DNA from: Icerya purchasi
Lineage: Eukaryota; Arthropoda; Insecta; Hemiptera; Monophlebidae
Direction of reading: 5' to 3'
DNA: 64,000 bases
Assembly: GCA_039619475.1 (NCBI GenBank)
Contig: CM077116.1
Location: 2,232,001 to 2,296,000 of the forward strand
The position numbers were made by a program, and so were the translations under genes. The notes beneath the pieces are model-generated. The model did not search any database. It saw nothing but the letters and a program-made list of their open reading frames with translations, and had not been told where the DNA came from. Positions 33,791 through 46,560 of this stretch are shown in pieces. How positions within the stretch are numbered: the stretch's first letter is position 1; each line of letters opens with the position of its first letter.

Positions 33791-34740
33791 TTATAAAAAA
33801 TTATTTATAGGTAGAGGCTATTTTGCGTAATTAACACTTTAATTAGGCCATAATTCAATAATGTGTCTATGTTACGAAGCTGCTTCCTGCGATTCCCTGC
33901 GATTCCCTTTTCTTTACTGAAATACTTATTACAGTTAATTGAGCTCCGTATCTGACAATCAAATTGCTTTTATCACTGCAATCATTTTTTAGTTTCTACT
34001 CCTTCTTGATCACTCCATTTTCCTTATCTACATTCGCTTATTTTATAATTTGTTCATCTGTATTCCCCCTTCATCCTTGGACTTTATATGTGAAAAACGT
34101 TTATTTTTTATTTTTGGTTTTCAATTAATATATTAATGTAAAGATTTTTTCTCTTTTTGGGAATTTATCACCGTCTAACAAAGAATCGTCTTCATGTTTT
34201 ATGTTCAACCGAAGATTATCGGCCTTCCTATAAAACCTATCTGCCATGATCCAACAAAGTTTCACTTAACTAAATAACACACACAGCCATCATTATTTAG
34301 GAGCGGCGAGTTATTTTCATACAGTGATCTCCCATAATTACATATTTAACAGAACATCTTCTACTCATATCTTCCGACCTCTCCGTCACGAGCATTTTAT
34401 TAAAATGGATTCATTACCGCAATAGTTGAAGGTTTTTTATTTTTTTGTAAAAACTAATAGAAAACGCAACGGTTTTTTTTTTTTAAATTTCCGCGCTAAG
34501 TACAGCATTTAGGCTGGGAGGACGAATTGTATATTTAGATACCGTCAAGGAGGTTTAATGATTTCAGTGCGGCAAAAAGAGAAGTAACGGAACGCGGTGT
34601 ATTTACTCTTACGCCAGAAATTAATCAAATGTTATCTAGAGCTTCCATAATAATGATTTTATTTAAACTTTTTACGTTTAATTTATATTAACCATGGTAA
34701 TCATTCTATTTAAAATATTTACCATAATAATTTTTTTACA
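33791..34740. other. AT-rich stretch, no gene recognised
   Basis: No motif-bearing frame and no repeat boundary seen. Confidence 0.45.
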
Positions 34741-34744
34741 CCTA

Positions 34745-35003
34745 TATATATATATATAAAAATGAATGTTTGTTTGTGCCGTATGTATTCTTGTACCGTT
34801 GACGCATCATAATTCATTGTTTAACTATTTAAAATCGCATATATCGTGATAGAAAAAAGATAGAAAACTCAGCCATACCTTAAAACCTTCACTGGGAAAA
34901 CACCAATTACCGTGAAAATTTCAGCATAATCCGTTCAGTGGTACAGGAATGCATAGGGACACACAAACAACGAATATTCATTTTCATTTATATATATATA
35001 TAT
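34745..35003. mobile_element. TIR element (MITE-like) bounded by TA microsatellites
   Basis: The left end (about 34762-34812, starting atgaatgtttgtttgtg) and the right end (about 34925-34987) are inverted repeats at roughly three quarters identity over about 50 bp, by eye. TA-rich runs flank both sides. There is no coding capacity. Short non-autonomous DNA elements with TA targets look like this; the superfamily is not determinable here. Confidence 0.5.
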
Positions 35004-35024
35004 TATATATGTATGTATATATAT

Positions 35025-35643
35025 TGTTACGATTTTAGGATTTTCGGTCCTTCTTTGATAAAAGTACGTAATAATTTTAAACAACCAAAAAAAAGTTATA
35101 CCGGACAAATTGCGGGCGCCAGCAACACTTGCCCACGGTGTGTTGCAACCGGAATCGTTCTGCCGCGCAGAGTATTAGGGGCTTTTATGATAAGTAAAAA
35201 AAAAAAAACAACTTCGCGAGCCCGCCGTGAAGTAACGGTAATATCTTCGCGACGGAGATATTGCGATCTCCCGAACACACGCGGTCAATAAAATATTTCT
35301 AATGTTGCAAATCGCGTATATTACAAAATTTACAAAAAAAAAAACACAAACAAACGGACGCATACAGCATTGATGCAGACTAGAAAATTATACGAAAAAA
35401 AGTGTGACTGAACATAAAATTTCTTCACCGGAATTAAAATTGATTTCACGGAAAAAGTAACCCGACGACTAGATAGTACGCGATTAAAACGGTAACACAG
35501 GTAAATTTGACCGCACAACAAGATTTAACATATATCACAACGACCACTCGATCAGTTAATTCGCAACAAAACGGCTTGATATTTTACTCTAAAACTAACG
35601 GTACATTACCGAATCCTTATCAATTAATAATATAGCCGTTACA
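35025..35643 (-). repeat. LTR-like block with TG...CA ends (tentative)
   Basis: Begins tgttacg and ends cgttaca, the same terminal heptamers as the LTR-like insertion at 53372-54140. Both have a gggcgcca motif about 50-90 bp inside the left end. On the minus strand a TATA-like CATAAAAG lies near 35187. The bases beside the ends do not match, so no target duplication supports the right boundary. Confidence 0.3.
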
Positions 35644-38509
35644 GCGCTCATCTTCACACACGGCTCACGCGGCCGACAGGCACTATCCTGTTGTCGCAGA
35701 CCACACATACCAGGACACTTACACAACCCCTAACACTACCCGAGCCGAGAAACTCGACGAGAATCGGAAATAACAAATTCGGTCGTGTAAATGTCATCCG
35801 GGCCGTATTCTCTGACGACGATAAATAATAGGATTGACGCGGAGAGATCGAAAATTCATGATTTTAATCGGAGAATAATTTCTAGCTCGACATCATCGCG
35901 CCAGGTAAAATACCGAATCCGTATCAATATATGCGTGTGTTTGTGTATATATTTGTGTATATATGTATAATTCCGATTTCCGTGCCTCTCAAGGGTCTCC
36001 ACCCCTTGACCCCGCTTTGGGACACCTTCGGACTCCCAGCTCTATCTCTTCTGTACTTTGTATATAACGAGGAAAATTGATAACGTCATTCTTTCCAACT
36101 GCGCGATGAAAAAAATAAATTTTTATATAATGTCACATTTTAGGGCAAATTTTTGTGACAGGAAAGGTAGTGGAGATCGGTCTAAGAATGACGTTGTCAT
36201 TAATAAATATATATGTATATATATATGGAAGAGTCGGTTTCAATTAACCATGATATTCTTCGCAAAATAAGTTTTTTTTTTTTTTTTTCATTGTAACAAA
36301 GAAAAAATTAAAAACTAATAAGTTTAATTTACGGTTTGCATAAAAATCTCTGTCATTACTTCCATAAGGTAAGAAAGTAGCAAAATTTCTCATTAATTCC
36401 AACGTAAGAATAACATAATTAACCCCAGAGCAGCAATTCATTTCTTTTTATGTATACAATATATGTAACGTTTTGGGACAAAAAAAGTGATGGAGTCCGG
36501 TTAAAAATGAATATAAGTGCAATATCGATGCATTTTATTTTACGGAAACATCTGATATTCAATAATTTACTGCTACAGAATTGTTAATTTATTTTTCTTT
36601 ACCATCGTTACACATCTCACTGAAACAATAATAATGATCGCATATGATGTCATTATTTAACAAAATAAAGCAGCACGCTGATTCGTTGACAGGCGAACGT
36701 TTATTATTGTTTCGGATCTCTCGTTATTCGCCGCACGCTGTCGTAGTTGCATCACTTTTCTTTAGTTCGTCACCGAACTCCCTAACCTATCGATTACGTA
36801 TAGAATTGTTTTTCTCCTTTGAGCTTCGCGTTTCTCTCTGTCTGCCAAAGTTTTAATTACAGAGATATTTTTGAAATTTTCATTCCGTATCCTTATTACG
36901 TTCCCTTCCATCTTATCAACCGTAATGCTCGATTTTGAGCCTGTAACCATTTGTATTCTTTATGACATAAACGCATGCCGGAGGCTTGATCATAAAAAGA
37001 AAGTCTATTTGAAGGGGAATGTTTAAAAGCGCAAACAGAGTCGAACTTCATTTATTACTAATAGTTTAGCGTGATTTTGGTTGGCATGACTGTTTGTGTT
37101 ACGTATTAGGTTCGGGTGTCGGCAGAGTTTTTCAATAATCTCAAAAGGAAAAATAGGAAAGTTTTATCGAGCTAATTACTTTATACTAATCGCTACATTA
37201 CAATCGATTACTTCCAGCGTAATTTTTGAATTAATAAAGGTGTAAAAATAATTATTTGTTTTGTATATTCTACATCACTGAACAGTTCTTTTTTCGTTCT
37301 TTAGTGAATTTGAACTGAAACTTTTTCGGTTGTTTTTAAATTTAACCCGAAATTCAATTATCACGCAACTGCCGTTACACAGCGCTGTGAATTGTCAGAA
37401 TGGAATCGGGTTTAAATTCCGCTAAATGTATGGAAAAATTATCAGCATTTACGCAGGTTAAATTCGCGCAGTTATCTGATTTTTAAGTTTACTACATGGT
37501 AATTTTAATTCTCGTTCTAATGTCAAATTTGTCCTTCTAACCTTTTTTTTTTTTTTTGCTTGAAGTCAGACTGACAAAGAATTTTATGACTCTCTGATAT
37601 TTTTTCGTTTGATTTTAGCTAAAATTGTTTTCCAATTTTCTTCCAATCTGTATCCAGACGATATGCTGTGTTCTGCTCCTGTTGGATATTAGTTTTATAG
37701 AAATATCATTTTTCTTATCCATTCCTACTTATAATAGAATTTCAGTAAAAAGAAGGGAGCAACTGTGTAAGTTCAGTTATCAGGAACAATTAGCAGATAG
37801 GTTAAAAAATCGGATATTAAACGAGAATGCGAAGCTTTTGGGAAGCTGCATCAACGAAATAATAACATTCTTGAAGAAAACACATGAATCGGAAAGTGGT
37901 ACTTTAATGTGCCGGAAACTGATATTAATTCACTGAAAAGGAAAATGGATCAGCAGCTTATTACTGAAAAGTCACGGAAAATTATTTGTCGCAAAATTGT
38001 TTCCAACGCCAGTGGTCAGTACGCATGATTTGGGTAGGCCAGGAAAAAATTTAAACGTAATTAAACAAAGAAAAATGGCTTCATTAGCAAACGGTTTAAC
38101 CGAACTTCACAATTTCGTTAACTACAGATGTGAATTCAGAATAAATACGCGCCTTCAAAAACTTTTCACATCAAATGAATCATCAGTTTTTTGATGACGT
38201 TCGCGATACCTACAGGATACCAGGCTCGGGTTTTCCGTCAGATATGTGGACTAATTTTGTTCCTAGTGCATATGACGTACAGCCTCTGACGAAATATTCA
38301 TTGCGTGCGAGACTGAACAAATCGATAGAGTTTATTACGATATTTTTTATTTTATAGAAGTATTAAAGGATATTCAATGAAAAACGTATACAATGCTCCG
38401 CAGCATAAATGCAAGGAAGCCCGAGAATAAAGAAATTTAAACGCTGTAAATTTTACGTTTACTGATCTGTATTTATGTGTGGAAAAATTTATTTATTGAA
38501 AAAATATTT
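35644..38509. other. No gene recognised
   Basis: Open frames at 37625-37936 and 38175-38357 have mixed composition but no motif I know. T runs at about 36273-36289 and 37542-37557. The first 300 bp is moderately GC-rich and repeats tgatacggattcggta-like text found near 35610, so it may belong with the LTR-like block. Confidence 0.35.
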
Positions 38510-39430
38510 AAAGTTCCGCCGATTCGATTTAATATACACTCGGAAAAATTTTTTGAAGAAGTACAAAGCAAATTTAAAGGAGCTACTAAAATAAATGGAA
38601 ATAAAATAAATAATATTAGATTTGCGGATGGCACGATTCTGATAGCAATCTAAAGGAGCTACAACGTTTCTTAGATATGTATTCCTACCGTGTGCGATGA
38701 TTATGGATTACAGTTGATCATTTCCAAAAACAAAGTATCAATCAGTAAATCAGATTTGAATTCACTTACAGGGCCACTCGCAGTTTATGAGAAAAAATTG
38801 GAGAAAGTGAAAAATATTCGATTACCTGGGCTGCAATATTAATGATCAATGGGATATGTATAACGAAATAAAAATTCGAATCGGAAAAGCCCGAAATGCA
38901 TTTCTAAAATTAAAAACAATATAATATATAGTAGAAACATAAAACTGGATTTGAAAATGAGGCGGGTAAAATGTTACATAATCTCGGTATCACTGTATAG
39001 GGTGGAAATTTTGGGTAATTAGAAAATACAGTAAAATGAAAACTGGATGCCTTCGAGATATGGCTGTATCGTAGAATTCTTCATATAAAGTGGACAGATA
39101 AAATGTGTAACAACTCGGAAGTACTACAACGTATTAGTAAAGATAAGGAAATAGTAAGAAAAATGAAGTATCGCAAACTGAAATACGTTGGCCATGTAAA
39201 ATGCGACACCCAGAACAATATATAGCTTGCTACATGTGCTAATGCAGGGGGAGATTATAGGGAAGAGGTCGCAATTTGGAAGAAAGACAACCTGGTTACA
39301 GAATTTGTCAGATTGGTTCGATTTGCCAGTTAGCAATTTGTTCCGAACGGTTCGAGATGCACAGAAAATTTCCAGCATGTTAGCCAACGTTCGATGACGA
39401 ACATGGCACCTTGATGATGATGATGATTTA
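38510..39430 (+). pseudogene. RTE-type retroelement remnant, RT palm to 3' tail
   Basis: Reading across several frames gives KINGNKINNIRFADGTILIA (catalytic FADD reduced to FADG), an elsewhere conserved YLGCNI-like block, FEIWLYRRILHIKWTDKM, VLQRISKD and GRKTTWLQNLSDWF, followed by VRDAQKISSMLANV. These are the C-terminal blocks of RTE elements in order. It ends in a (GAT)n tail at 39412-39427. It differs from the copy at 54.7 kb, which lacks the NLSDWF block, so it is a second RTE lineage. Multiple frameshifts and stops; dead. Confidence 0.75.
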
Positions 39431-41126
39431 AATAAATCTACGCTAATATCCCAGTTAAGGAAACAAGGTTTGCACTTTAGCTAAATATTTGTTTATAATA
39501 TTTCACTTCTATTGGTGTGGCAGAGTATAAAAATTCTACCTAATTCGAAATTCACCACTACCATCACAAATTTTTTTTTTTCAATGGCCAAGTGTCACGT
39601 TTTAATAAAGAACATAATCTATTGGTTCGTTAATCATCTGATAACAACGAAGACTGATTGGACTATTTTAAACAGAAGTACACTGATTTAACGCGGAAAA
39701 CAAGTCGACCAGCCAATGTAGTGCTTCCAGTTCAACTAACATCTCGGGTTAATATATACATGCGTCATTGGAAAGCGTAATGAAAATAAAAAAATTCTGC
39801 TCAATCGGCATTTAAGTGTTTAATCTTTTCTTAATTGGTTAGGGCAGGTCTTAATCTAGTTAAGGTTCGCAATATCGAATATATCGGGATGGTTCTTTTT
39901 TCTTTTGTTTTCTTCTCTATATTGTACGATGATCTAATAAACTGTAGTCGTAACATAGCTAATGGGCGGGATCATTACTGGAGTGCAGTGCAACACCTCT
40001 TCTAAGAAGTCTAAGTTTGATTAATGTTAAAATGCAGGAAAAATCTTTTTTATTTTATTTTTATATTCTTCATTTGCACACATACATTCGATCCTTCAGA
40101 CTTCACTACACCCCCTGGACGAATGTGATCGAATTGTTTTACGCGATAAACTAGAATCATTACACTAGCCCGCTGAATTGGGTTCCGCGTTAAACTTCCG
40201 TTTAAAATAGCCGTCCTATTGTGCTACTAGAACGACTGATGATTCGGCCCATTTGCACGCTTTATTAAAACGCGACATTTTGCATGATGATGATTCGCGA
40301 AACTTAATTATTTACTCGATAGCAGTGAAATATTGTAGAGCTACAATAAAAACCTTTAAAACATTAACGTGGACTTAATTATTTACTCGATAAATCAATT
40401 TCGCCGCAGAATAAATATTAATCAGACTACTGTTAATTTCTTAACATTATCAATCCCAGACACCGGTATTAATGTGTTGCATTTTTAGTCCAATTGTGGA
40501 CAATAGAAAGAAAACTCATTCATATAGATATTTTTCGAAGCTGAAGGAATTTTTAAATTGTCGAATGAATACTAGCTCAGAACGGTCGAACTCGCTGATT
40601 TATTTTTTTGTATATTTTTTGTTTTATTTCAGATATATGTATATTACGCTTTTTTTAATCGATAATTTACGCTAGGTCAATTTATAAAACTCGTATACGA
40701 ATATCTTGACAATTAAAAGAGAAAACAAATATCGCATCGGTACGAATCCAACTTTTGACCAAACTAATAATAGTGCAGAACTCCTTCTCTTGCTCGTTGA
40801 ACATATAAATTCTATCATGAATGAATGTGAATAGAAAAAATTATATATTTCAGCAAAACCCAACAGGAACACAAAACACCTTATAACATCGAAAAGGCCG
40901 GATGTTAATTGAAATAACAATCTGAAGAACCGTACATAGAAATGGAAAAAGTCGTATTATGAGTGTCAGACGATCGTAATGTAAAGAATAAGAACGGTTT
41001 TTAGTATCATTAACAAACAACAAAAACGGCATTACTAATAAAAGACTCTATCAGTTTCATCTCGCGTAATAAAAAACCCCTTAAAAAGAACAGATTTGAC
41101 GCTTAAAAGGTGAACAAAACGGGAAC
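39431..41126. other. AT-rich stretch, no gene recognised
   Basis: Short open frames without motifs. Confidence 0.45.
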
Positions 41127-41475
41127 GTAAACAATGTCAGTCAGATTAAAAATTAACTTTAGAAATCGGCGTTGCAGTTAGAAAATAAAACTCTGTCCTA
41201 TAAAATAGTAGCTTTAAAACCCCATCTGGCTGTACGATATACAGCTGTGGGGTTGCGCAAAAACATCTAACTTGCAGAAAGTACAGCGATATCAAAATAG
41301 GGTAGTACTGAGAACCATTACTATAGCCCTCCCTATCGTATGTCTCAAATTGTACCCTCCATAATAATTTAAACGTCACGTGTTTGCGGAGGATGAAATC
41401 AAAAGACAAGCAAATAAACATGTCGCCCGACTTAGCATTCATATGAATCCACTTGCCACTAATAATTGCTGAATA
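41127..41475 (+). pseudogene. Jockey-like RT C-terminal remnant
   Basis: Frames joined by eye give QLENKTLSYKI, LWGCAKTSNLQKVQRYQN and IAPP, then EDEIKRQANKHVARLSIHMN. This parallels the plus-strand element at 21.4-21.8 kb (LSLENKFLVYKI, LWGCAKDTHINKIQRFQN, VAPP, KDEIKRAAKRYIGRLESHTN). An extra C near 41220 and another indel break the frame. It is the thumb and end of ORF2 only; no poly(A) was identified. Confidence 0.75.
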
Positions 41476-42479
41476 ATTCGGGTGAAACATGCAGACTGTG
41501 GCGAAATAAACCTATGCACTTTGTCCAGCCATTATAAGGTTTAGAGGGAGTACTACTAACCTTCCAGGAAATATTCTTTACCATATGGACGAGAAAAATT
41601 GTACCAAAATTTCGTTCCTGGACTTTGCCGGATGATAATGCATTCTTCTGTAATTCTTGTAAAAGAGTCAGTTTCGGTTAACTATGCCATTTTTCGCGAA
41701 GCAAAATAAATGTTTATTACGGATTCGGTTACATAATTTTTTTTCCTTCTAACACCCGGCGATATGTATATGTGCTCGGTGATTTTATAATCTTCTTCCA
41801 TTTTATTCAAATTAATTCAACCGCCATCCTCTGTTTCTATTGCATAGCGCACAGTCTATGTCTTCCGGTCCTAGGAGTGCCCAAATACAAATTACATATT
41901 TTTCCATATACCGGACCCTTGATTTTCTTTTTTCTCATTTTTTCTTTAAATTTAATTCCCAGCGCCCCCTGGAATGATTAAGCACGTGTCCAAGTATTGA
42001 ACCCTTTGCACAGCGCGAATTAGATGAAAAAAATGAATGGTTATTTTCGCTGAAATGCTAGGTGAACTGGAAAAAAATGTTTAAAAAAGTGGAAAAAAAG
42101 AAAAGCGGGAAAATGAAAGTGTTTATTGTTTGAAGAAAAAATGGTAATATGTATATTTGTTTTGCTTCTTCCGGCTTATGCAAAGGCTCGAGTAGAGTAG
42201 ATCGTTCTATCGAATATTTCGCCAGCGCACAGCATAACTAGAGTTGTTAATGAACACATGAAAAAAAAAAAAAGCGTTCCTCTAAAGATTTTTGTTACTA
42301 GCGGCTGTGCGTTTTTTCCCATTATTATCGCTTTCTGTTGTTGTTTTTCGCCGTTTGTCGTCGCCTATTAGTGAAATATAAAGAGATAAATAGAAAATGT
42401 GGGTTAGATTTAGCGGAAGATTTTCTAACCGGAAGTGTAAACGCATAGGAAGCACGTGCGCGATACTACGAAATAAAGA
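41476..42479. other. AT-rich stretch, no gene recognised
   Basis: No motif-bearing frame. A-run at about 42263-42275. Confidence 0.4.
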
Positions 42480-44135
42480 AACAGTTACGGTCAGGGCCGT
42501 TTGACAGTCCGGCCGTACACTGCTGCTATGCGCGCAGAGCACAAGGGCCCTGCAAAGGATATCCGAAAATGCTTGCGCTGCAACTTACGAATAGACGGCG
42601 AATGTGTTCGGGGTGGACGCAGAGTCGGCGAGCCAGAGGGGGCAGGGGGTTAAAAAAATTATTATTTTAATTTCCATTCGGTACGGAAAACGTGTGAGAC
42701 GGCCACCACAGGCGGACGTGAGAGATAGCTGCGGCGAGGAAAAAAGAGAGGTGAAAGGCGGAGCGGCCGGGCGGCGTACGGAGAATGATAAAAAGAATGG
42801 GAATTCATCGGTAATGATGTAATATGTATACTACGTGTATTAAAAGTATAAATAAACGGCTCAGAATAAAGTATAATGGACGACGACGACGACTAGGACG
42901 ACGATAACGAGGAACGGGCCAGTTATTAGGTGCGGCGGGGTGAAAAAAGACGAGCCGAGCAGGGCCAAGACGGAGCGAGCGAGAGAGAGCGGTGACGGTG
43001 AAAGTAGTTGGGACTTTCGATAGAATAAATTAAATGAGGGCTCGAAGGCGAGGTGCCGAAAAAAGGGCCGCGGGGACGGTGATATATAACCGTGGCCGGC
43101 AAAGGCGCTCGACGTGCTCCTCCGCGGCAATTGCGGTGCGCGCGTGAGCGTGATCTCTGGCAACGAAAATCTACATATCGCGTCCGCATTGCGCGCAGGG
43201 TGCGCTGCGGAGCCAGCGCCCGATTATGGACATTGCCGAATTGTACACACGAACGCACTAATTTGTTAAACATTTAACCGGCCCCAGCGGCCAGCATGCA
43301 CGTGCAAAACAACAACCCTAATGCCCAAGGACGTTAGACTAATTGGATAAAGAATGAGGACGGCGAGGGAGGTGATAAGCGGTAGCGCACGCCAAGGACA
43401 CTAATGTAGATAATTGAGATGGCGATGAAGAAGAGGCGATGGCCAGCACAGCTCGCCGTATAGCCGAAGATTGCCCAGCACATATGCAAATGCAGACGCT
43501 CTCGAGCGAGCACACAGCGACACGGGCGGCCGGTTTCGCAGCAGCCGCCGCGGCCCCACAACAAGCAGCGGAAGAAGAAAAAAGCCGTCCGAGCGGTACC
43601 GGCTGCGCGTGAGCAGATTCAGAAAGTGAACTCGGAAGCTTCGCCAACCGCGCACCCCGCCGCCGCCGCCGCCGCCATCGATGATGATTTCGGAGGAAAA
43701 AGACAACGACGACGACCAGGACGACGACGACGACGACGAGAATTAGAGCGACTACATGAAGTAAATAATTAATATGCTGCCGGCTGCGCTCTGTTCGGTG
43801 GCCGGCGCGATTCAAAGTGTACATGGCCATAGGCCGATGGGCCGCGAGGCCCTTGGCCTCGTCGCCCTGTAGGCGCGCGGTGGCCCCGGCACCAGAACAC
43901 GGGGCAAGCAAAAGGCCGAAAAAATGAGGCAGAGCTCCGAAGGGTTGCTTCTGCACGCACCTTAGACGCGGCCGGCCGAGCAAGATAAAAGACAGAATTA
44001 TGTCCTTTATCGGCCGTGCGTTTTCTTCTCCATCTCGACTGGAAAAATGTTTATTATTATTCACTTTCTCTCGCCGTGCCGCAAATTTTCCGTCTCTCTC
44101 CGACCCTGCCGTGCCCGCGCTCGGCCTCTCACCGA

Positions 44136-44188
<53 letters not shown>

Positions 44189-44260
44189 GCGCTTGCATAA
44201 TATGAACTGCCGGCCTCTTCTTAGTGCCTACAGAGCCGGGGGCTGAGGCCGGCTTTTTTC
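42480..44260. promoter_or_regulatory. CpG-rich island B with triplet repeats
   Basis: Markedly GC- and CpG-rich block in AT-rich surroundings. It includes (GCC)n at about 43658-43675, (GAC/GAG)n at about 43708-43740 and a (TC)n run at 44136-44187. Overlapping open frames exist on both strands (the longest 241 codons on the minus strand), but they carry poly-Val, poly-Arg and poly-Ala tracts caused by the triplet runs and show no conserved domain. A promoter or 5' UTR of a neighbouring gene is possible; nothing in the sequence proves it. Confidence 0.4.
44136..44187. repeat. (TC)n microsatellite
   Basis: About 26 TC units with one extra T. Confidence 0.95.
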
Positions 44261-45447
44261 TTCTTCGTTATTTCATCTTTACATCTTCTGGCCATTATAC
44301 TTCCTCAGTGACGTGTAACAAATGTTGTTATTACAGCAGAGCTGAAGTTCACGAATGGCCATTTACGCCTCACCTCCGAAGCACTCTTCTTCTAACGATC
44401 GCCGCGCACTGCTTGCGAAATTTGTCGCGAAATCGTTCTCGAATCCAAAGTACCAAGGCGACAAGGAATCGCGAAATCGTTGCAATCGTTCTTTCGCAAT
44501 TAAGGGAAATTAAGAGAAATAACGATTTCCCGTTATTTCCCGTTAGCTTTAGAACTATGTCTCGGGAGGCTGGTATTACTTTGAATTAGCTACTGAAAGC
44601 TGAATCTACGATCTTTTTCAGGAAATCTCTGCTAGTCTGCCGAGGTAAACTGTTTTACAGCGTGTCGCTGTGTTATTGGTAATGTCACAAAATTAAGATA
44701 TAAAGCCATAATATTCTCTAGTCTAACAGGAGTCATTTAGCAGAAATAAATTATTTCCGGATTTTCAAGACATGCACATATATATGTATATATACATACA
44801 TATATAACGTACGTTAATGACTATGATATTTTTACACCGGTGGTAAAGTGTTGTAATATTTAATCTGAATGTTTGTAACAAATACGCTGCGATGAAATAT
44901 GAATTTTTTTTTTTTTTGCTTAATGGCAACCAGCGATTGTGTTTTATTTAGCGCAAAAATGATACAATGACTTAATATTATCTTAAATATTAGTTTCACA
45001 ATTAACGGTATACTTCGATAGAACTTTATAAAAAAGAGATACGTTAAGATGAATAAAATACTTATTACGAAGAGGCGTTCCGATCTGAGTAATTGATCTA
45101 ATGGAAGCACTTTTTGTTTTAAACTGAAATTATATGTATATCAATCTGAAACTTATTTTGATAGATGTAAAAAGGTGTCCAAATTAACTTTTGCTGATAG
45201 AGTCAGTGTAGAAGGTAGGGTTACAACCCATTTTTATTTTGATCGAGATAGTGATAAATTTTGCTCGCCCTGAGCTCCACGAGAATTTGGGTGCCAACTT
45301 GTACACTTTTTCTCGTAATGCTTTGATGTATCTGTAAGTTTAATTTGTAACCTTTTTGTTATTTTTCCATGCTTATAGAGCATCTTTATTTCATTTTCGA
45401 TTAAAAGTGACATCATGGAAAATTATTATCTAAGGATGGCGTCCCAT
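44261..45447. other. No gene recognised
   Basis: AT-rich, with a T run near 44909-44919. Open frames are short and motif-free. Confidence 0.4.
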
Positions 45448-45456
45448 GGTGAAATC

Positions 45457-45609
45457 GATTTTTTTTTTCCCTTTTTTTGTTTTTTGGCCTGGTTGTAAAT
45501 ACCATTTGGCCACTAACTACTCATTAGATTAAATCAGTCTATTTCTTTTTAGCCGTCGCTAGGAATGGAACCTATGACCACTACCTTCAAGCCACTAGGC
45601 TATCGCGAC
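45457..45609 (-). mobile_element. tRNA-derived SINE
   Basis: On the minus strand the element starts with a tRNA-like head (45609 down to about 45552). The outermost GCCGTCG can pair with CGACGGC, AGCC with GGCT forms a D-like stem, and a B-box-like GGTTCCATTCC sits in a T-like arm. The anticodon arm is shortened (61 nt overall). A body of about 75 bp and an A-rich tail (T-rich on plus, 45458-45483) follow. The 9-bp ggYgaaatc flanks it (45448-45456 and 45610-45618, one mismatch), a target duplication. It would be transcribed by RNA polymerase III and mobilised by a LINE. Confidence 0.65.
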
Positions 45610-46189
45610 GGCGAAATCCAATTGAATTTACATATTTATACATTAGACGTGAGTGAAGTCGGCCCAGAAACCAACGAATGTAGATTCAACTTTTGCCCCT
45701 TCTTGATAAGCGTAAGCGGTTTTATATGGCAATCAGTCACCCATAAATATAAATATGAAGTGACTTTACACGGGGTGGCGAACATATTTCTCGTGCTGTT
45801 ACATCCCATTTTGTTTTGTTTTTTTTTATTTTCTTTTTAAACTCCAGTTTAACTGAAAACAAGATAAAAATGCGGTTGTTTTAGGATTGTTTCAATTATA
45901 ATCGTAATTTTGAGTATTTAGAAAATGTAAACAAAATTAGGATGAAAAATGTTTAATGCATTTTGCTCGGTTTCAGGCGTTAAAAGGATCATCGAAAATA
46001 TTGTTATCAATATCTGTTTGGATTGTGTGAAATTAAAGGAGCGTGTGATTTGTTCCAAAAAAATTCCGCATGTCACCAGCTACCGGTCGAAATTTTAACA
46101 ATATCGGTAATAATTACGGGAAACGGCAAAAATGATACTTTATTAACCATTAGCGTACTTGAATATTAAGGTGATTTATATGCTTATGC

Positions 46190-46258
46190 AGGTAGCACGG
46201 TGCCCTAGTAGTTAAAGTGCTGGGTTACTAAACGAGAAGTTCAAGTCTTTATATGTAC
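46190..46258 (+). repeat. tRNA-like head, possible SINE
   Basis: Contains an A-box-like run (gccctagtagttaaagtg) and, 30 bp on, a B-box-like agttcaagtct, with the spacing of a tRNA gene. The acceptor stem does not close well, so it is not a functional tRNA. It abuts the foldback at 46260-46560, which may be the rest of the same element. Confidence 0.4.
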
Positions 46259-46259
46259 T

Positions 46260-46560
46260 TATAAAATAAAATAAATAAATACCCCTTATTGACAAACAAA
46301 ATTAGTATTAGATAATTTTCTATTAAATGAATTAAAATACCTTATTTAGAAACGTTTTGGGGCATAGCCCATCATCCGCTAACAATATAGGGTACACTCT
46401 GATAAAACTAAAATCAAAGTGTACTTTATATTATTAGCTGATGATGGGCTATGCCCGAAAACGTTTCTAAGTAAGGTATTTTAATTTATTTAATAGAAAA
46501 TTATCTGATACTAATTCGGTTTGTTTGTCAATAAGGGGTATTTATTTATTGTATTTTATA
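46260..46560. repeat. Foldback (hairpin) element, about 145-bp arms
   Basis: 46260-46403 is nearly the reverse complement of 46413-46560, with a 9-nt loop and about 90% identity by eye. The right arm includes ctgatgatgggc and gcccgaaaacgtttc. No coding capacity. Compared with the palindrome at 3256-3499 it is longer-armed and older (mismatches, small indels). Confidence 0.85.

Noticed and set aside
37625..38357. Open frames possibly belonging to a 5' part of the RTE remnant at 38.5 kb
   Set aside because: No endonuclease or RT motif could be found in any frame.
43339..44064. 241-codon minus-strand open frame in CpG island B
   Set aside because: It contains poly-Val, poly-Arg and poly-Ala runs created by (GAC)n and (GCC)n, has overlapping open frames in other phases and no conserved domain.
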